Positions 9,557-19,154 of a DNA stretch of 64,000 nt are shown here, piece by piece. The DNA lies in NCBI GenBank assembly GCA_038144195.1, contig JAYQNH010000002.1:1178001-1242000 (forward strand), given 5' to 3'. The stretch's first letter is position 1, and each line of letters begins with the position of its first letter. The notes under the pieces are model-generated. The model saw only the letters and a program-made list of their open reading frames with translations. It was not told where the DNA came from and searched no databases. A program made the translations under genes and the position numbers. The stretch is from VMDJ01 sp038144195. Its GTDB lineage: Bacteria > Pseudomonadota > Gammaproteobacteria > Chromatiales > Chromatiaceae.

Positions 9557-10519
9557 ATGAAAAGTAAAAGTTTAGCGTTTTGGTTGTTAGGTATCGTTGC
9601 TACGGTAGCGATTGCGGCACAAATTGCACCACCGATTCGTGGTGATTGGACTGCAGAGCAAGTCACTCAAAATGTGTATGTCATTCATGGCCCGTTAGGT
9701 AATCCATCACCTGAGAACCAGGGCTTCATGAATAACCCAGCCTTTGTGGTCGGTCCTGAAGGTGTGGTTGTGATTGATCCAGGTGGCACAGTGCAAACCG
9801 GCCATCTGTTAATGAAGCACCTAAAGGCGACAACGGATAAGCCTGTTGTAGCAGTTATTGATACACACATTCATGGCGACCATTGGTTGGGCAATCAGGC
9901 GGTTCGCGAAGCTTATCCAGAAGTGCCTATTTACGGTCATCCACGCTTAGTGTCGCGTGTGAAAGCCGGCGCGGATGTTGAATGGTTGAGCTTGATGCAC
10001 GAGATGACGCACAAGGCTTCAGAAGGTACGGTTGCGATTCCTCCTGAAAAAGAGATCAAAGATGGCGATCGTTTGAGCTTAGCGGGCTTAACATTTGAAG
10101 TGATGCACGTGGATAAGTCGCATACCGATAGTGACTTGATGTTGTACATCCCAGAGCTTGAAACCGTCTTCACGGGCGATAACGTCGGTAACAACCGCAT
10201 TCTACGTATCGACCAAGGTAGCTTCAAAGGCAATATGGATGCGATTGCAAAGCTCCTCGAATTGCCTGCAAAAACCTTTGTGCCAGGACATGGTCGTTCA
10301 GGTGGCAGAGAGGTGCCTGAGAATTACTTAAAGTACATGCAAACAGTCTACAAAGAAGTGGAAGCTGCATTTGAAGAAGGTAAGCCGGACTACGAGGTTC
10401 GCCCAACTCTGATGCCTAAGCTGTCAGCTTGGAAAGATTGGGATGGTTTTGGTGATACGGTCGGTGGTCACATCAATACCAGCTATCTCGAGATCGAAGC
10501 TGCTGCCTTTCTGATTTAG
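9557..10519 (+). CDS. Secreted SoxH-like metallo-beta-lactamase-fold hydrolase
   Basis: The protein starts with a signal peptide-like segment (MKSKSLAFWLLGIVATVAIA). A zinc-binding metallo-beta-lactamase motif H-I-H-G-D-H lies at about residue 100, with further ligands in V-D-K-S-H-T-D-S-D, F-T-G-D-N and V-P-G-H-G. The layout resembles SoxH and the quinoprotein-associated zinc metallohydrolases, which are exported and of uncertain substrate. The start at 9557 lies just after the argG stop; an upstream in-frame start would run into argG. A role in sulfur or thiol chemistry is inference from the family and the genome, not shown here. Confidence 0.8.
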   Translation: MKSKSLAFWLLGIVATVAIAAQIAPPIRGDWTAEQVTQNVYVIHGPLGNPSPENQGFMNNPAFVVGPEGVVVIDPGGTVQTGHLLMKHLKATTDKPVVAVIDTHIHGDHWLGNQAVREAYPEVPIYGHPRLVSRVKAGADVEWLSLMHEMTHKASEGTVAIPPEKEIKDGDRLSLAGLTFEVMHVDKSHTDSDLMLYIPELETVFTGDNVGNNRILRIDQGSFKGNMDAIAKLLELPAKTFVPGHGRSGGREVPENYLKYMQTVYKEVEAAFEEGKPDYEVRPTLMPKLSAWKDWDGFGDTVGGHINTSYLEIEAAAFLI

Positions 10520-10541
10520 TCAGAACAGGCGATAAACCCTT

Positions 10542-10566
10542 GAGCCCCGCTTCGGCGGGGTTCATT
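10542..10566 (+). terminator. Hairpin terminator after the SoxH-like gene
   Basis: A CCCCGC / GCGGGG stem closes a TTCG tetraloop. The following T run is weak (TTCATT), so termination may be partial. Confidence 0.6.
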
Positions 10567-10593
10567 ATGTCTAAAGTTTGAAAGGGGTTTGTT

Positions 10594-11551
10594 TTGCCAA
10601 TATCTGATCGTCCATTGATTGCACTGAGTAGCTGTTTAGCCGGTGAGAAAGTGCGTTATGACAGCGCGCATAAACGTGACCGCTGGCTAATGAATGAATT
10701 TTCAGAGTATGTCGATTACGCAAACTTTTGCCCAGAGGTGGGTATTGGTCTGACCATTCCAAGAACGCCAATTCGGTTGGTGCATAAAGATAACGATGTG
10801 CGCGTACTTGATGTGCGTGACCCTTCGATTGATGTGACGGATCGCCTACGTAATTTTGCCTTTGATACCGTGCCAAAGCTTGAGGATATGTCGGGCTATG
10901 TCTTTTAAAAGTAAGTCGCCTAGTTGTGGCTTATTTAAGGTTAAGGCTTACATGGAGAATGGTCACCCAAGTGATAGATCAGCACCGGGTGCCTATGCTG
11001 AAGTGCTTGCACAAGAGCTGCCTGATCTCCCCATGGAAGAAGAGGGTCGTTTGTGTGATGACATGCTGCGCGAGAATTTTGTTAATCGGGTCTTTGTTTA
11101 TCACCGTTTGTTGAAGCTAAGGGATGAGGGGTTGAGTGCAAAAGCGATTATTGAATTTCACTCGCATCATAAGTACATGATCATGGCGCACTCACAGGTC
11201 GCGTATCAGTCACTCGGACAAAAGGTTGCCAACCTAAAAGGTATTGATCTGGATGTGTTTTATCTCGAGTATCGTCGTGAACTCATGGCGGCGTTAACTC
11301 AACGTGTAAAACGTCGTCAGCACGTGAATGTAATGCAGCATCTCACTGGTTATCTTAAAAAAGCCGTTGATGCGGATGATAAAAAAGAGATCTTAGAAGC
11401 ATTAGATGATTACAAGCGTGGTGATGTCCCTTTGGTTGTACCTATGAAGCTACTTGCGCATTACTTCCGTTGCCACCCAGATCCTTATATTGGTGATCAG
11501 TATTATTTAAATCCCTATCCCTCTTCATTGAAGTTACGAAACAATGTCTGA
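10594..11551 (+). CDS. DUF523/DUF1722 protein (YbgA-like), one frame break
   Basis: The first frame starts at a TTG with AAAGGGG seven bases upstream and gives the DUF523 opening I-A-L-S-S-C-L-A-G-E-K-V-R-Y-D. It breaks at about 10907, where TTTT replaces TTT. The second frame continues with F-K-S-K-S-P-S-C-G-L-F-K and then the DUF1722 half, with F-H-S-H-H-K-Y-M-I-M-A-H-S. Together they give about 318 aa, the usual length of this two-domain family. The family's function is unknown; the conserved Cys pairs suggest a metal or Fe-S site. The end overlaps the next gene by 8 bp. Confidence 0.82.
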
Positions 11552-12281
11552 AAAACGTTTTGGCATCATCGTAATTGGTGATGAGATATTGAATGGTCGT
11601 CGTAAAGACCGTCATTTCCAAGGGATTGGTGATCGCATTCGTATGCGCGGATATGGCATCGCTTGGTTGCGTATCTTGTCTGATGATCCTGCTTACCTTG
11701 AAGGTGAGCTGCGTCGCACCATGTCAGAAGATCGTCCTGTATTTTGCTGTGGTGGTATTGGTGCAACACCGGATGATCATACGCGTGCTTGTGCAGCTAA
11801 AGCGGCTGGCGTGCCGATAGAAGCGCACAAAGAGTTTATTGATATCTTGGTCGATAAGTTCGGTGATGAGGCTTATCCAACACGTGTGCGTATGGCGGAT
11901 CTACCGAAGGGAAGTGCGTTGATACCTAATCCGTACAACCGCATTCCAGGCTTTTATATTGATCAGCACTACTTTATGCCGGGCTTTCCGGATATGGCGC
12001 ATCCAATGACCGATTGGGTGTTGGAGCAGTTTTATCCTGTGATGAATCCTGAAAAGCAAAAAGCAGTGTGGGTTGAAGGTGCGATTGAGTCAAAGCTGGT
12101 ACCGATCATGGACCGCATGATGGAAAAATACCCTAAGCACAAACTGTTCAGTTTGCCGCGTTTAGGTGAACATCCAAGAATTGAGTTGGGTTATCGCGGA
12201 GATGAGATCGATCAACCGTTTAAAGATTTACTCGATGAACTAAATGCCGGTGGATTCACCTACACCGATTCGTGTGATTAA
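11544..12281 (+). CDS. CinA/MoaB-like molybdopterin-binding domain protein
   Basis: The 245-aa protein opens with the MoaB/CinA signature I-I-V-I-G-D-E-I-L-N-G-R and continues with C-G-G-I-G-A-T-P-D-D-H-T-R, the nucleotide/molybdopterin-binding loop. It has only this domain and lacks the C-terminal nicotinamide-nucleotide amidase domain of full CinA. Such single-domain versions are common and their reaction is not established. It overlaps the DUF523 gene and meets the rhodanese gene tail to tail. Confidence 0.82.
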   Translation: MSEKRFGIIVIGDEILNGRRKDRHFQGIGDRIRMRGYGIAWLRILSDDPAYLEGELRRTMSEDRPVFCCGGIGATPDDHTRACAAKAAGVPIEAHKEFIDILVDKFGDEAYPTRVRMADLPKGSALIPNPYNRIPGFYIDQHYFMPGFPDMAHPMTDWVLEQFYPVMNPEKQKAVWVEGAIESKLVPIMDRMMEKYPKHKLFSLPRLGEHPRIELGYRGDEIDQPFKDLLDELNAGGFTYTDSCD

Positions 12282-12730
12282 TCTTTTGCATTAGCAGGGC
12301 GGGTCGTGCCGTCAGCAAACGTCATCGGCAGACCAGCGGTTTTCCAACCAATCACGCCATCGCGAAAGTAGTAAATATTGGTGTAGCCCCAATGGACGGC
12401 CAGGGTTGATGCGCGATAGCTACGTGAGCACTTTTTGCCACTGCAATATATAACAATCTCTTGATTAGGTTGAATAAGTCCCATCAAAGCTTCTTTCGAG
12501 AAACCATTCTTTAGATCAAGATGAATCGCATTGGGAATATGTTTACGGTTGAATAGGCGTTGATTGCGTACATCAAGAAAAGGAATGCCACGGTTAAATA
12601 ATTCTGCAGCTTGCTCAACGCTAACGGTTGTTGTGCCTTCGACACGCTCAGGCGATTCCCATTTGCCCGACTCTTCAGCGAACGAGATAGAGGTAACAAG
12701 TAATAGACCTAAAATGAGTAAGCGCTTCAC
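12278..12730 (-). CDS. Secreted rhodanese-domain protein
   Basis: From a GTG at 12730 (GGGAG seven bases upstream) the 150-aa product has a signal peptide (KRLLILGLLLVTSISFA) and one rhodanese domain with the active-site loop C-S-G-K-K-C-S-R-S, so the catalytic Cys is present. Single-domain periplasmic rhodaneses transfer sulfane sulfur to thiols. In a sulfur oxidiser a persulfide-handling role is plausible but unproven. It lies 1 bp downstream of the DUF971 gene, in a minus-strand run with hemH. Confidence 0.82.
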   Translation of the reverse strand: MKRLLILGLLLVTSISFAEESGKWESPERVEGTTTVSVEQAAELFNRGIPFLDVRNQRLFNRKHIPNAIHLDLKNGFSKEALMGLIQPNQEIVIYCSGKKCSRSYRASTLAVHWGYTNIYYFRDGVIGWKTAGLPMTFADGTTRPANAKD

Positions 12731-12731
12731 G

Positions 12732-13106
12732 TTAAGACTCCCATGAGGGTTTTTGACGTTGATGACCTTTTTCATGCAACTTTTCCAGATACTCAGTCCA
12801 GTATAGAGCTTTCTTCCGTCCCAAGTCATACAGGTAATCCCAATCGTACAAACCTGAGTCATGACCGTCATCAAACACGATTTTTACCGCATATTGGCCC
12901 ACTGGCGTTATTTCGGTGATGTTGACGTCCTGTTTGTCCACCTCGAGCTTGGCTTTCTGGCCCCAGTGGCCACGCACCTCAGCGGAGGGCGAATACACCC
13001 TTAAGAGTTCGCAGCTCAATTCATGTGTCACACCATCGCTGTAGGTAATCTCGAGGGCATGCGACTTTTGATGCAAGGTGATATCGACGGGGCGAAGTTG
13101 CGTCAT
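12732..13106 (-). CDS. DUF971 protein
   Basis: The 124-aa protein matches the DUF971 fold also found at the N terminus of gamma-butyrobetaine hydroxylase. It shows the alternating L-E-I-T-Y-S-D-G and L-R-V-Y-S-P-S-A-E-V-R-G-H segments and the ending Y-A-V-K-I-V-F-D-D-G-H-D-S-G-L-Y-D-W. Stand-alone members have been tied to Fe-S or apo-protein handling, but no function can be read from this sequence. It is tightly packed between the methyltransferase-like and rhodanese genes. Confidence 0.85.
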   Translation of the reverse strand: MTQLRPVDITLHQKSHALEITYSDGVTHELSCELLRVYSPSAEVRGHWGQKAKLEVDKQDVNITEITPVGQYAVKIVFDDGHDSGLYDWDYLYDLGRKKALYWTEYLEKLHEKGHQRQKPSWES

Positions 13107-13109
13107 GAT

Positions 13110-13553
13110 TTAGTAGATGAAAGGGATTAGGCGTTTATGACTACGCATGTAATCAGCGTAGTTGCTAAAACGGGTTTGCAGATACTGTTCTTCTTTATGC
13201 ATCTTGCCAAGAATGGCTAAGCTCAGCGTGATTAGGGATAAGCTGTTAATCCAGTGATTGTTATAAATCACCATGCCTACCATAAAGAGCATGACTGATA
13301 GATACATTGGGTGACGTACCCATTGATAAGGCCCGGTCACAATAAAGTTCGCGTTATCCAGAATCTCAGGATAAATCGCAAAATTACCGAGCTTGTTATG
13401 CATCAAGGTATAGATGCCAACCAGTACACCGAGCCCCGTTATCGTTAGCCAAGCAAGTGGGTTTTGAGCCTCTGCAATGGGGTAAAGCCCAACGCCAATG
13501 GAGCTGAATTGCAGCAGCACAAAAAAATGACTGGCCAGTGGATGGTGGGTCAT
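13110..13553 (-). CDS. Isoprenylcysteine methyltransferase-like membrane protein
   Basis: This 147-aa protein has about four hydrophobic segments and the signature G-P-Y-Q-W-V-R-H-P-M-Y-L-S of the ICMT/PEMT membrane methyltransferase superfamily, in which the R-H-P motif binds S-adenosylmethionine. The substrate is unknown. Its start overlaps the hemH stop by 4 bp, so translation is probably coupled. Confidence 0.78.
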   Translation of the reverse strand: MTHHPLASHFFVLLQFSSIGVGLYPIAEAQNPLAWLTITGLGVLVGIYTLMHNKLGNFAIYPEILDNANFIVTGPYQWVRHPMYLSVMLFMVGMVIYNNHWINSLSLITLSLAILGKMHKEEQYLQTRFSNYADYMRSHKRLIPFIY

Positions 13554-14624
13554 TGTGTTGCGCCTAGCTTTTTTGCATGAGCCAATGTTTCTTCAGGATC
13601 TTTGGTGTGTGACACCCAGCCGCCAAGATGTTTCTGAATAAGTGAACTCAACATGGCAATGTGATTGGGTTGTGCATTTAAGCAAGCGATGTACTCGTAA
13701 CGCTCGCCACCCGCTTCCAAGAAAGTGTCGCGGTTTTCCATGCCGATTTCTTCAATGGTTTCTAGGCAATCAGCTGAAAGCCAGGGCAGATCACTTGAAC
13801 AGACTTAACGCCTTCCTCGCCAAACTTTTCGAGCGTGTGATCAGTGTAGGGTGATAACCATTGTTTTGGTCCTAAGCGTGATTGGAAACTGATTTGCCAT
13901 TCACCTTCTTTGAGTCCTAAGCGCTCAGCGAGTAAGCGACCTGTTTTGTGACATTCGCAGTGATATGGGTCGCCTTTATGAAAGTACTCTTCAGGTACAC
14001 CGTGAAATGACATGAGCAGCTTGTCCGCACCACCATGTTCTGCACGCCAATTTTCAACGCTATTAGCCAGAGCTTCTATGTAATCAGGATTGTCATGGTA
14101 GTGATTGATAAATCGCACTTCGGGTAACCAGCGCCACTTTTTGAGTTGGTCGGTGACCTCATCAAAGATAGATGCCGTGGTAGTTGCTGAGTACTGCGGG
14201 TACATCGGAACAACAAGTAATTCACGTACGCCACGCTCTTGCATACTTTTAAGCACCGAGCCAATCGAAGGCGAGCCATAGCGCATCGCAAGATCAACAA
14301 CCACTTCATCGCCGTAAGTGAAGTCTTGAGTGATTCAGCGATTGCAGCGGTTTGTTCTTTTGAAATGCTCATCAAAGGTGAGCCGTCTTCTGTCCATACC
14401 TTTTGGTAAGCCTTGGCTGATTTGCGAGGACGTGTATTGAGAATGATGAAGTTGAGTACAAACCACCAGATAGGGCGAGGCACTTCAACTACACGTGGGT
14501 CCCACAAGAATTCTTTTAAATAACGACGTACCGATTTGGTATCGGGAGCATCTGGGGTACCAAGGTTGACGATCAATACGCCAGTTTTGGCTTTTGAGTT
14601 GTGGTGGAAGCTTTTGATGTCCAT
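13550..14624 (-). CDS. hemH: Ferrochelatase (two frame breaks)
   Basis: HemH inserts Fe2+ into protoporphyrin IX as the last step of heme synthesis. From ATG 14624 the first frame gives G-V-L-I-V-N-L-G-T-P-D-A-P and Y-L-K-E-F-L-W-D-P-R-V-V. Around 14322 the frame shifts to V-V-V-P-M-Y-P-Q-Y-S-like and S-F-H-G-V-P-E-E-Y (catalytic His), and around 13783 (one T missing) to the end with Y-I-A-C-L-N-A-Q-P. All three pieces are in family order and total about 359 aa. A heme-dependent organism cannot lack this gene, so the breaks are most likely sequencing errors. Confidence 0.9.
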
Positions 14625-14784
14625 GGAATGATCTCTTTATTTTTGTAAAGTCTAACAAGCGCGCTCGATGAATGGGCGAGAATTGCTTGCAGCATGCTAA
14701 CCAACAGAGCTGAATGACGGATGACCGAGAAAACCACGCTGTCTTAGTCGCCCGATGTTGTCTCACACAGGCTAATATAAAGCC

Positions 14785-15361
14785 ATGACGATGAAATTTT
14801 GCATGGCGTGTGGTTCACAGGTGGAACTGAAGATCCCTTCAGGCGATAACCGTGAGCGTCATGTGTGTATTACCTGCGGTGAGATTCATTACCAAAATCC
14901 CAAAATTGTGACCGGCTGTATTCCTGTTTGGGAAGATAAAGTGCTGCTGTGCAAGCGAGCAATCGAGCCACGCTATGGCTTGTGGACCGTGCCGGCGGGT
15001 TTTATGGAAAACGGCGAATCAACCCATGCTGGAGCGATGCGCGAGACCCTTGAAGAAGCGAATGCGCGCGTTGAGATTGATGAGCTTTATATGACGGTTA
15101 ATCTGCCTTTGATCAATCAAGTCTATATGTTGTTTAGAGCGCAGCTGCTCGATCTAGATTTTTCAGCCGGTGAAGAAAGCTTGGATGTGCGTCTATTTAG
15201 CGAAGATGAAATTCCATGGGAAGAGCTTGCGTTCCCCACCGTAGAAATTAGTTTGAAGCGTTTTTTCCGATCGAGCTCGCGGCGAATTTACACCGGGCAT
15301 GGTGGATATTGTTCGTGATGCTGAAGCCCCAAAAGGCTACCTCGTTACAGAGATTGCTTAG
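14785..15361 (+). CDS. NUDIX hydrolase with N-terminal zinc ribbon (one frame break)
   Basis: The protein begins with a zinc ribbon (C-M-A-C-G-S ... C-I-T-C-G) and continues into a NUDIX box, G-F-M-E-N-G-E-S-T-H-A-G-A-M-R-E-T-L-E-E-A, at about residues 73-93. It belongs to the NudC-related ADP-ribose/NAD pyrophosphatase-like group. The frame breaks at about 15265 in a run of six T (five expected); the corrected frame continues to the stop at 15361, giving about 191 aa. The exact nucleotide substrate is not known. Its end overlaps the convergent cytochrome-assembly gene by 4 bp. Confidence 0.82.
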
Positions 15362-16167
15362 TAGCCGAGCAGCAGCTCGAGTACCACTTTGCTGCCGAAG
15401 TAGGCCAGCATCAAAATCATAAAGCCACTGATCGTCCAGTTAATGGCAGTGCGACCACGCCAGCCAAAGCGATAGCGACCCGCCAATAGCGTGGCGAAGA
15501 TAATCCACGCAACGATCGACAAGATAGTTTTGTGTGCAACCTTTTGAGCAAACATATCGTCGAGATAGACAATGCCAAACGTCAGTGCAAGCAGAGCAAC
15601 ACAAAGCCCACACCAATCATTTCGAAGAGCAGTGCTTCCATGGTTTGTAGGGGGGGTAATAAACGAATAAAGCCGCCAGGGTGATGCTTACGCAAATGAT
15701 TATCTTGAATCGAAAGCAACAAGGCTTGAACCGCGGCAAGGGTCAAAATGGCATAAGCCAACATAGAGGTGACTACGTGTAGTCGCAGTGCCCAGCCTTG
15801 CATTGGTGTTGAGTAAATGTTCACTCGGATAGCTCATTTGAAGCCAGAGTGTAAGACCTGCTAGCGGCATGATCACAATGCCAAGATTATCAATTGGCTT
15901 GCTGATGGCTGAAATAATCAGCAATACCGCAATCACGAAAGTGGTTAGCGAGACAGCATTGGAGATGTTGAAGTTGATGCCAGCAGCGGTATCCATTGCC
16001 GTAACTAACGCCCAGGCATGTAAAAGTGCTGCGATTGCCGCGAAGCTAAACGCCAGACTTCTCTGTGGGGTCAGTGCATGCTGAGTAGCAAACAATCGCA
16101 TTCCCAGGCTAGCGCCTGCGAGCAGGTAGAGCGCAATGCTCAGCAGCGATAAAAGGTGGTTATCCAT
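15358..16167 (-). CDS. Cytochrome c assembly (HemX/CcsA-like) membrane protein, two frame breaks
   Basis: The reverse strand from ATG 16167 encodes a polytopic membrane protein with about eight hydrophobic segments, resembling the YpjD/HemX branch of the cytochrome c assembly family. The frame shifts at about 15797 (AA for A, restoring N-A-G-W-A-L-R-L-H-V) and again near 15605. The last piece contains H-K-T-I-L-S-I-V-A-W, including a conserved His of the family. The corrected length is about 270 aa. In gammaproteobacteria this gene usually sits next to ffh, as here, which supports the call. A role in heme handling is inferred. Confidence 0.78.
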
Positions 16168-16230
16168 GAGCGGGAATAATCGCATATCGGCTGTGGGTAC
16201 GCGAGCACAGCAGGAGCTGCCTTGAATCGT

Positions 16231-16236
16231 TATAAT
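16231..16236 (+). promoter_or_regulatory. Possible -10 box for ffh
   Basis: A perfect TATAAT lies 34 bp before the ffh ATG, between divergent genes. No good -35 partner is visible. Confidence 0.35.
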
Positions 16237-16269
16237 GGTCACATTCTCAAGAACTTCTCGAGCTGATTT

Positions 16270-17662
16270 ATGTTTCAGAATCTGTCTGACCGTTTAGGTG
16301 GCGCGCTGCAGAAATTGCGCGGCCAAGGTCGTATTACCGAAGACAACATCAAAGACACGATGCGCGAAGTGCGCATGGCGCTTCTCGAGGCAGACGTTGC
16401 GCTGCCAGTCGTTAAGGCATTTGTCGATCAAGTCAAAGAAAAGGCGCTTGGTGAGGCGGTAATGAAGAGCCTGACGCCAGGTCAGGCCTTAGTAAAGATC
16501 GTTAATGACGAGCTGGTTACGGTGATGGGTGAGGCTAATGAAGGCCTCAACTTGAATGCACAACCACCGGCTGTGGTGATGATGGCGGGTCTACAGGGTT
16601 CGGGTAAAACCACCAGTGTGGGCAAGCTTGCACGCTTACTGAAAGAGCGACATAACAAGAAGGTCATGGTGGTGAGCTGTGACGTTTATCGTCCTGCGGC
16701 GATTGATCAGCTGCAAACCTTGGCTAACGAAGTCGGCGTTGATTTCCATCCGTCGAACATCATGCAAAAGCCGGATGCAATTGCGAAAGAAGCGCTGGAT
16801 GCAGCAAAACGTTCGTTCTGCGATGTGTTGCTTGTGGATACGGCGGGTCGCTTGCACGTCGATGGCGAAATGATGCAAGAGATCAAAGCGCTGCATGCAT
16901 CGATCAACCCGGTGGAGACATTGTTCGTTGTTGATGCGATGACCGGTCAGGACGCGGCGAATACAGCGAAAGCCTTTGATGAAGCGCTTCCACTCACCGG
17001 TGTGATTCTGACGAAAACTGATGGTGATGCACGTGGTGGTGCAGCTTTGTCGATCCGTCAAATTACCGGTAAGCCAATTAAGTTCTTAGGTGTTGGTGAG
17101 AAAACGACCGCATTGGAAGCCTTCCATCCTGATCGTGTTGCCTCGCGTATTTTGGGCATGGGTGACGTTCTGAGCTTGGTCGAAGAGGTAACACAAAAGG
17201 TCGATCACGATAAGGCTGAGAAGCTCGCAAAGAAATTACAAAAGGTAAAGACTTCACCTTGGCGGATTTCAAAGAGCAGATGGAACAAATGCAAAATATG
17301 GGTGGCATGTCTGGCTTGATGGATAAGCTGCCAGGCATGGGGCAGATCCCAGATGCGGTTAAAGCACAGGTTGGTGATAAAGAGACCAATCGCACCATTG
17401 CCATCATTAACTCGATGACCCCGCAGGAACGTGAGTTTCCAGGCGTTATCAAAGGGTCGCGTAAAAAGCGTATTGCAGCCGGTTCGGGTACTCAGGTGCA
17501 AGATGTCAATCGCATGCTGAAGCAGTTTTGCAGATGCAAAAGATGATGAAGAAGATGAAAGGCGGCGGTATGGAAAAAATGCTCAAAGGCTTGGGTGGCA
17601 AAATCCCAGGTCTTGGCGGCTTAGGCGGTCTCGGTGGGGGCGGCGGCTTCCCGTTTAAATAA
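16270..17662 (+). CDS. ffh: Signal recognition particle protein Ffh (two frame breaks)
   Basis: Ffh is the GTPase that binds 4.5S RNA and signal sequences to deliver membrane proteins to the translocon. The N and G domains are intact, with the P-loop G-L-Q-G-S-G-K-T-T at 107-115, D-T-A-G-R and T-K-T-D-G-D. The methionine-rich M domain lies in other frames after the loss of an A at about 17246 (AAAA for AAAAA) and of a T at about 17526. It ends in a glycine-rich tail G-G-L-G-G-L-G-G. The corrected length is about 464 aa. Ffh is essential, so these are the strongest evidence in the window that frame breaks are sequencing errors. Confidence 0.95.
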
Positions 17663-18142
17663 TCAGTCGAGAGTCAGCAGGCGCAACACATCGGGGTCGA
17701 TGCTCTGACGAGCTTGGTCAGCAGGTGCCCATCGCATATCACTGCCCATGCAGTAAGCGCCAAGATATTCATTTGGCGGATTTCCCTTCCAGTCATCCGG
17801 TGAGAGCATCGAGAACTGGCTCGCACCCTCTGGCGTTCTATATAAATGATAGGTCTTGCCGGGAATCTTCTTAAATTGGCACTTTGCGTGATGCAGCTGC
17901 ATGTTTTCCTGAGCTTGGGTCAAAATGCCACGAGCCTGTTCCTGTAAGAACTTGATTTGCTGAGCTATTTGTTCCAATTGAACATTCACCTGACCCGCTA
18001 ACATTTCATCGGCTTTTTCGACCTGTTCAGCCAGTTCGACCAGATTAAAAGCCGGGGCTAAACGGCTGACAGGGTAGGGCGCAGAGCTGTCAAAGCCTTG
18101 GTGCAGCTGGGGTGCTCCGGATTTTGAACTTTTTTCTGACAT
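17663..18142 (-). CDS. DUF2452 protein
   Basis: The product is about 159 aa from the ATG at 18142, which has AGGG six bases upstream. It has a mid-protein helical stretch (Q-L-E-Q-I-A-Q-Q-I-K-F-L-Q-E-Q-A) and the DUF2452 motif H-H-A-K-C-Q-F-K-K-I-P-G-K-T-Y-H-L-Y-R. The C-terminal half is rich in aromatic residues. The family has no assigned function. It ends exactly where ffh ends, on the opposite strand. Confidence 0.75.
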   Translation of the reverse strand: MSEKSSKSGAPQLHQGFDSSAPYPVSRLAPAFNLVELAEQVEKADEMLAGQVNVQLEQIAQQIKFLQEQARGILTQAQENMQLHHAKCQFKKIPGKTYHLYRTPEGASQFSMLSPDDWKGNPPNEYLGAYCMGSDMRWAPADQARQSIDPDVLRLLTLD

Positions 18143-18180
18143 TTCAGACCCTTCGATAGACAAATCGCATCAATTTTCGC

Positions 18181-18208
18181 TTCACAAATGCCGCGATTTG
18201 CGTAGAAT
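18181..18208 (+). promoter_or_regulatory. Likely sigma-70 promoter of rpsP-rimM-trmD-rplS
   Basis: TTCACA at 18181-18186 and TAGAAT at 18203-18208 are separated by 16 bp. They lie about 107 bp before rpsP, leaving a leader long enough for regulation. The match is by eye only. Confidence 0.45.
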
Positions 18209-18314
18209 ACCGCGTTTCCTTCACGGGGGCCCCTGTTTGAGGTGCCGTCTGTCTGAGAATTCAGGCCAGAAAGACCGTTGAGATATTAGTAACAAACATT
18301 AGGTTTACGAAGAC

Positions 18315-18575
18315 ATGGTTTCAATTCGTTTAGCCCGCAGTGGCGCGAAGAAGCGTCCTTTCTACCACTTGGTGGCAGCTGACTCACGTCGTGCACGTGG
18401 CGGTCGTTACATCGAGCGTTTGGGTTTTTACAACCCATTGGCAGTAGAAGGCACTGAAGAGCAACGTATCGACATCGAGCGTGTTGACTACTGGATTTCA
18501 GTAGGTGCTCAGTTGTCAGATCGCGCAGCTAAGGTTGTTGATGCGGCCCGTAAGGGAGCGTCTGCTCAATCTTAA
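18315..18575 (+). CDS. rpsP: 30S ribosomal protein S16
   Basis: S16 is an assembly protein of the small ribosomal subunit. The 86-aa product shows the family opening M-V-S-I-R-L-A-R-S-G-A-K-K-R-P-F-Y, then R-R-A-R-G-G-R-Y-I-E-R-L-G-F-Y-N-P, and a normal length. It is the first gene of the conserved rpsP-rimM-trmD-rplS operon. Confidence 0.97.
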   Translation: MVSIRLARSGAKKRPFYHLVAADSRRARGGRYIERLGFYNPLAVEGTEEQRIDIERVDYWISVGAQLSDRAAKVVDAARKGASAQS

Positions 18576-18614
18576 GCGGCATGCTCGTCGGCTTGATTGC
18601 GTAGCGAGTCGATA

Positions 18615-19147
18615 ATGAGCACAGAAACGCATATTACCGAGGGTGATGAGAACGATCTTGTCACCCTCGGTTACGTTACTGGAGCGCATGGTTTACAAGG
18701 CTGGGTGAAAGTTCATTCAGATACCATGCCTCGAGAAAACATCACGACATACAGTGCGCTGTTGTTACAACAGAACGGTGAATGGACGCGGTGGAAATTG
18801 AGTTCGGGACGACGCCAAGGTAAGGCTGTTGTCATCAAACTCAAAGGTTGTAATGACCGAGACCAAGCTGAAGCGCTAGCGGGTGCCATCATTGCCATCC
18901 AGCGAGAGCAGCTTCCAGAGCTTGAAGACGCAGAGTTCTACTGGGCAGATCTGATTGGTCTGGCAGTCCAAACCCAAGAGGGTGTAGAGCTTGGCCATGT
19001 CGATCATCTGTTTGAAACAGGTTCTAACGATGTGGTGGTGGTAAAGGTGATCGCGAACGCTTGATCCCTTTTGTCATGGATCAGGTGATCCAATCGGTTG
19101 ATCTCGAAAGCCGCTTAATGGTGGTGGACTGGGATCCAGAGTTTTAG
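18615..19147 (+). CDS. rimM: Ribosome maturation factor RimM (one frame break)
   Basis: RimM binds S19 and helps mature the 30S head. From ATG 18615 the protein reads L-V-T-L-G-Y-V-T-G-A-H-G-L-Q-G-W-V-K-V and later Y-W-A-D-L-I-G-L-A-V, both family hallmarks. One A is missing at about 19046, where V-V-V-K must continue as G-D-R-E-R-L-I-P-F-V. The corrected frame ends D-W-D-P-E-F at 19147, 7 bp before trmD, as expected for this operon. The corrected length is about 177 aa. Confidence 0.93.
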
Positions 19148-19154
19148 GAAAGAG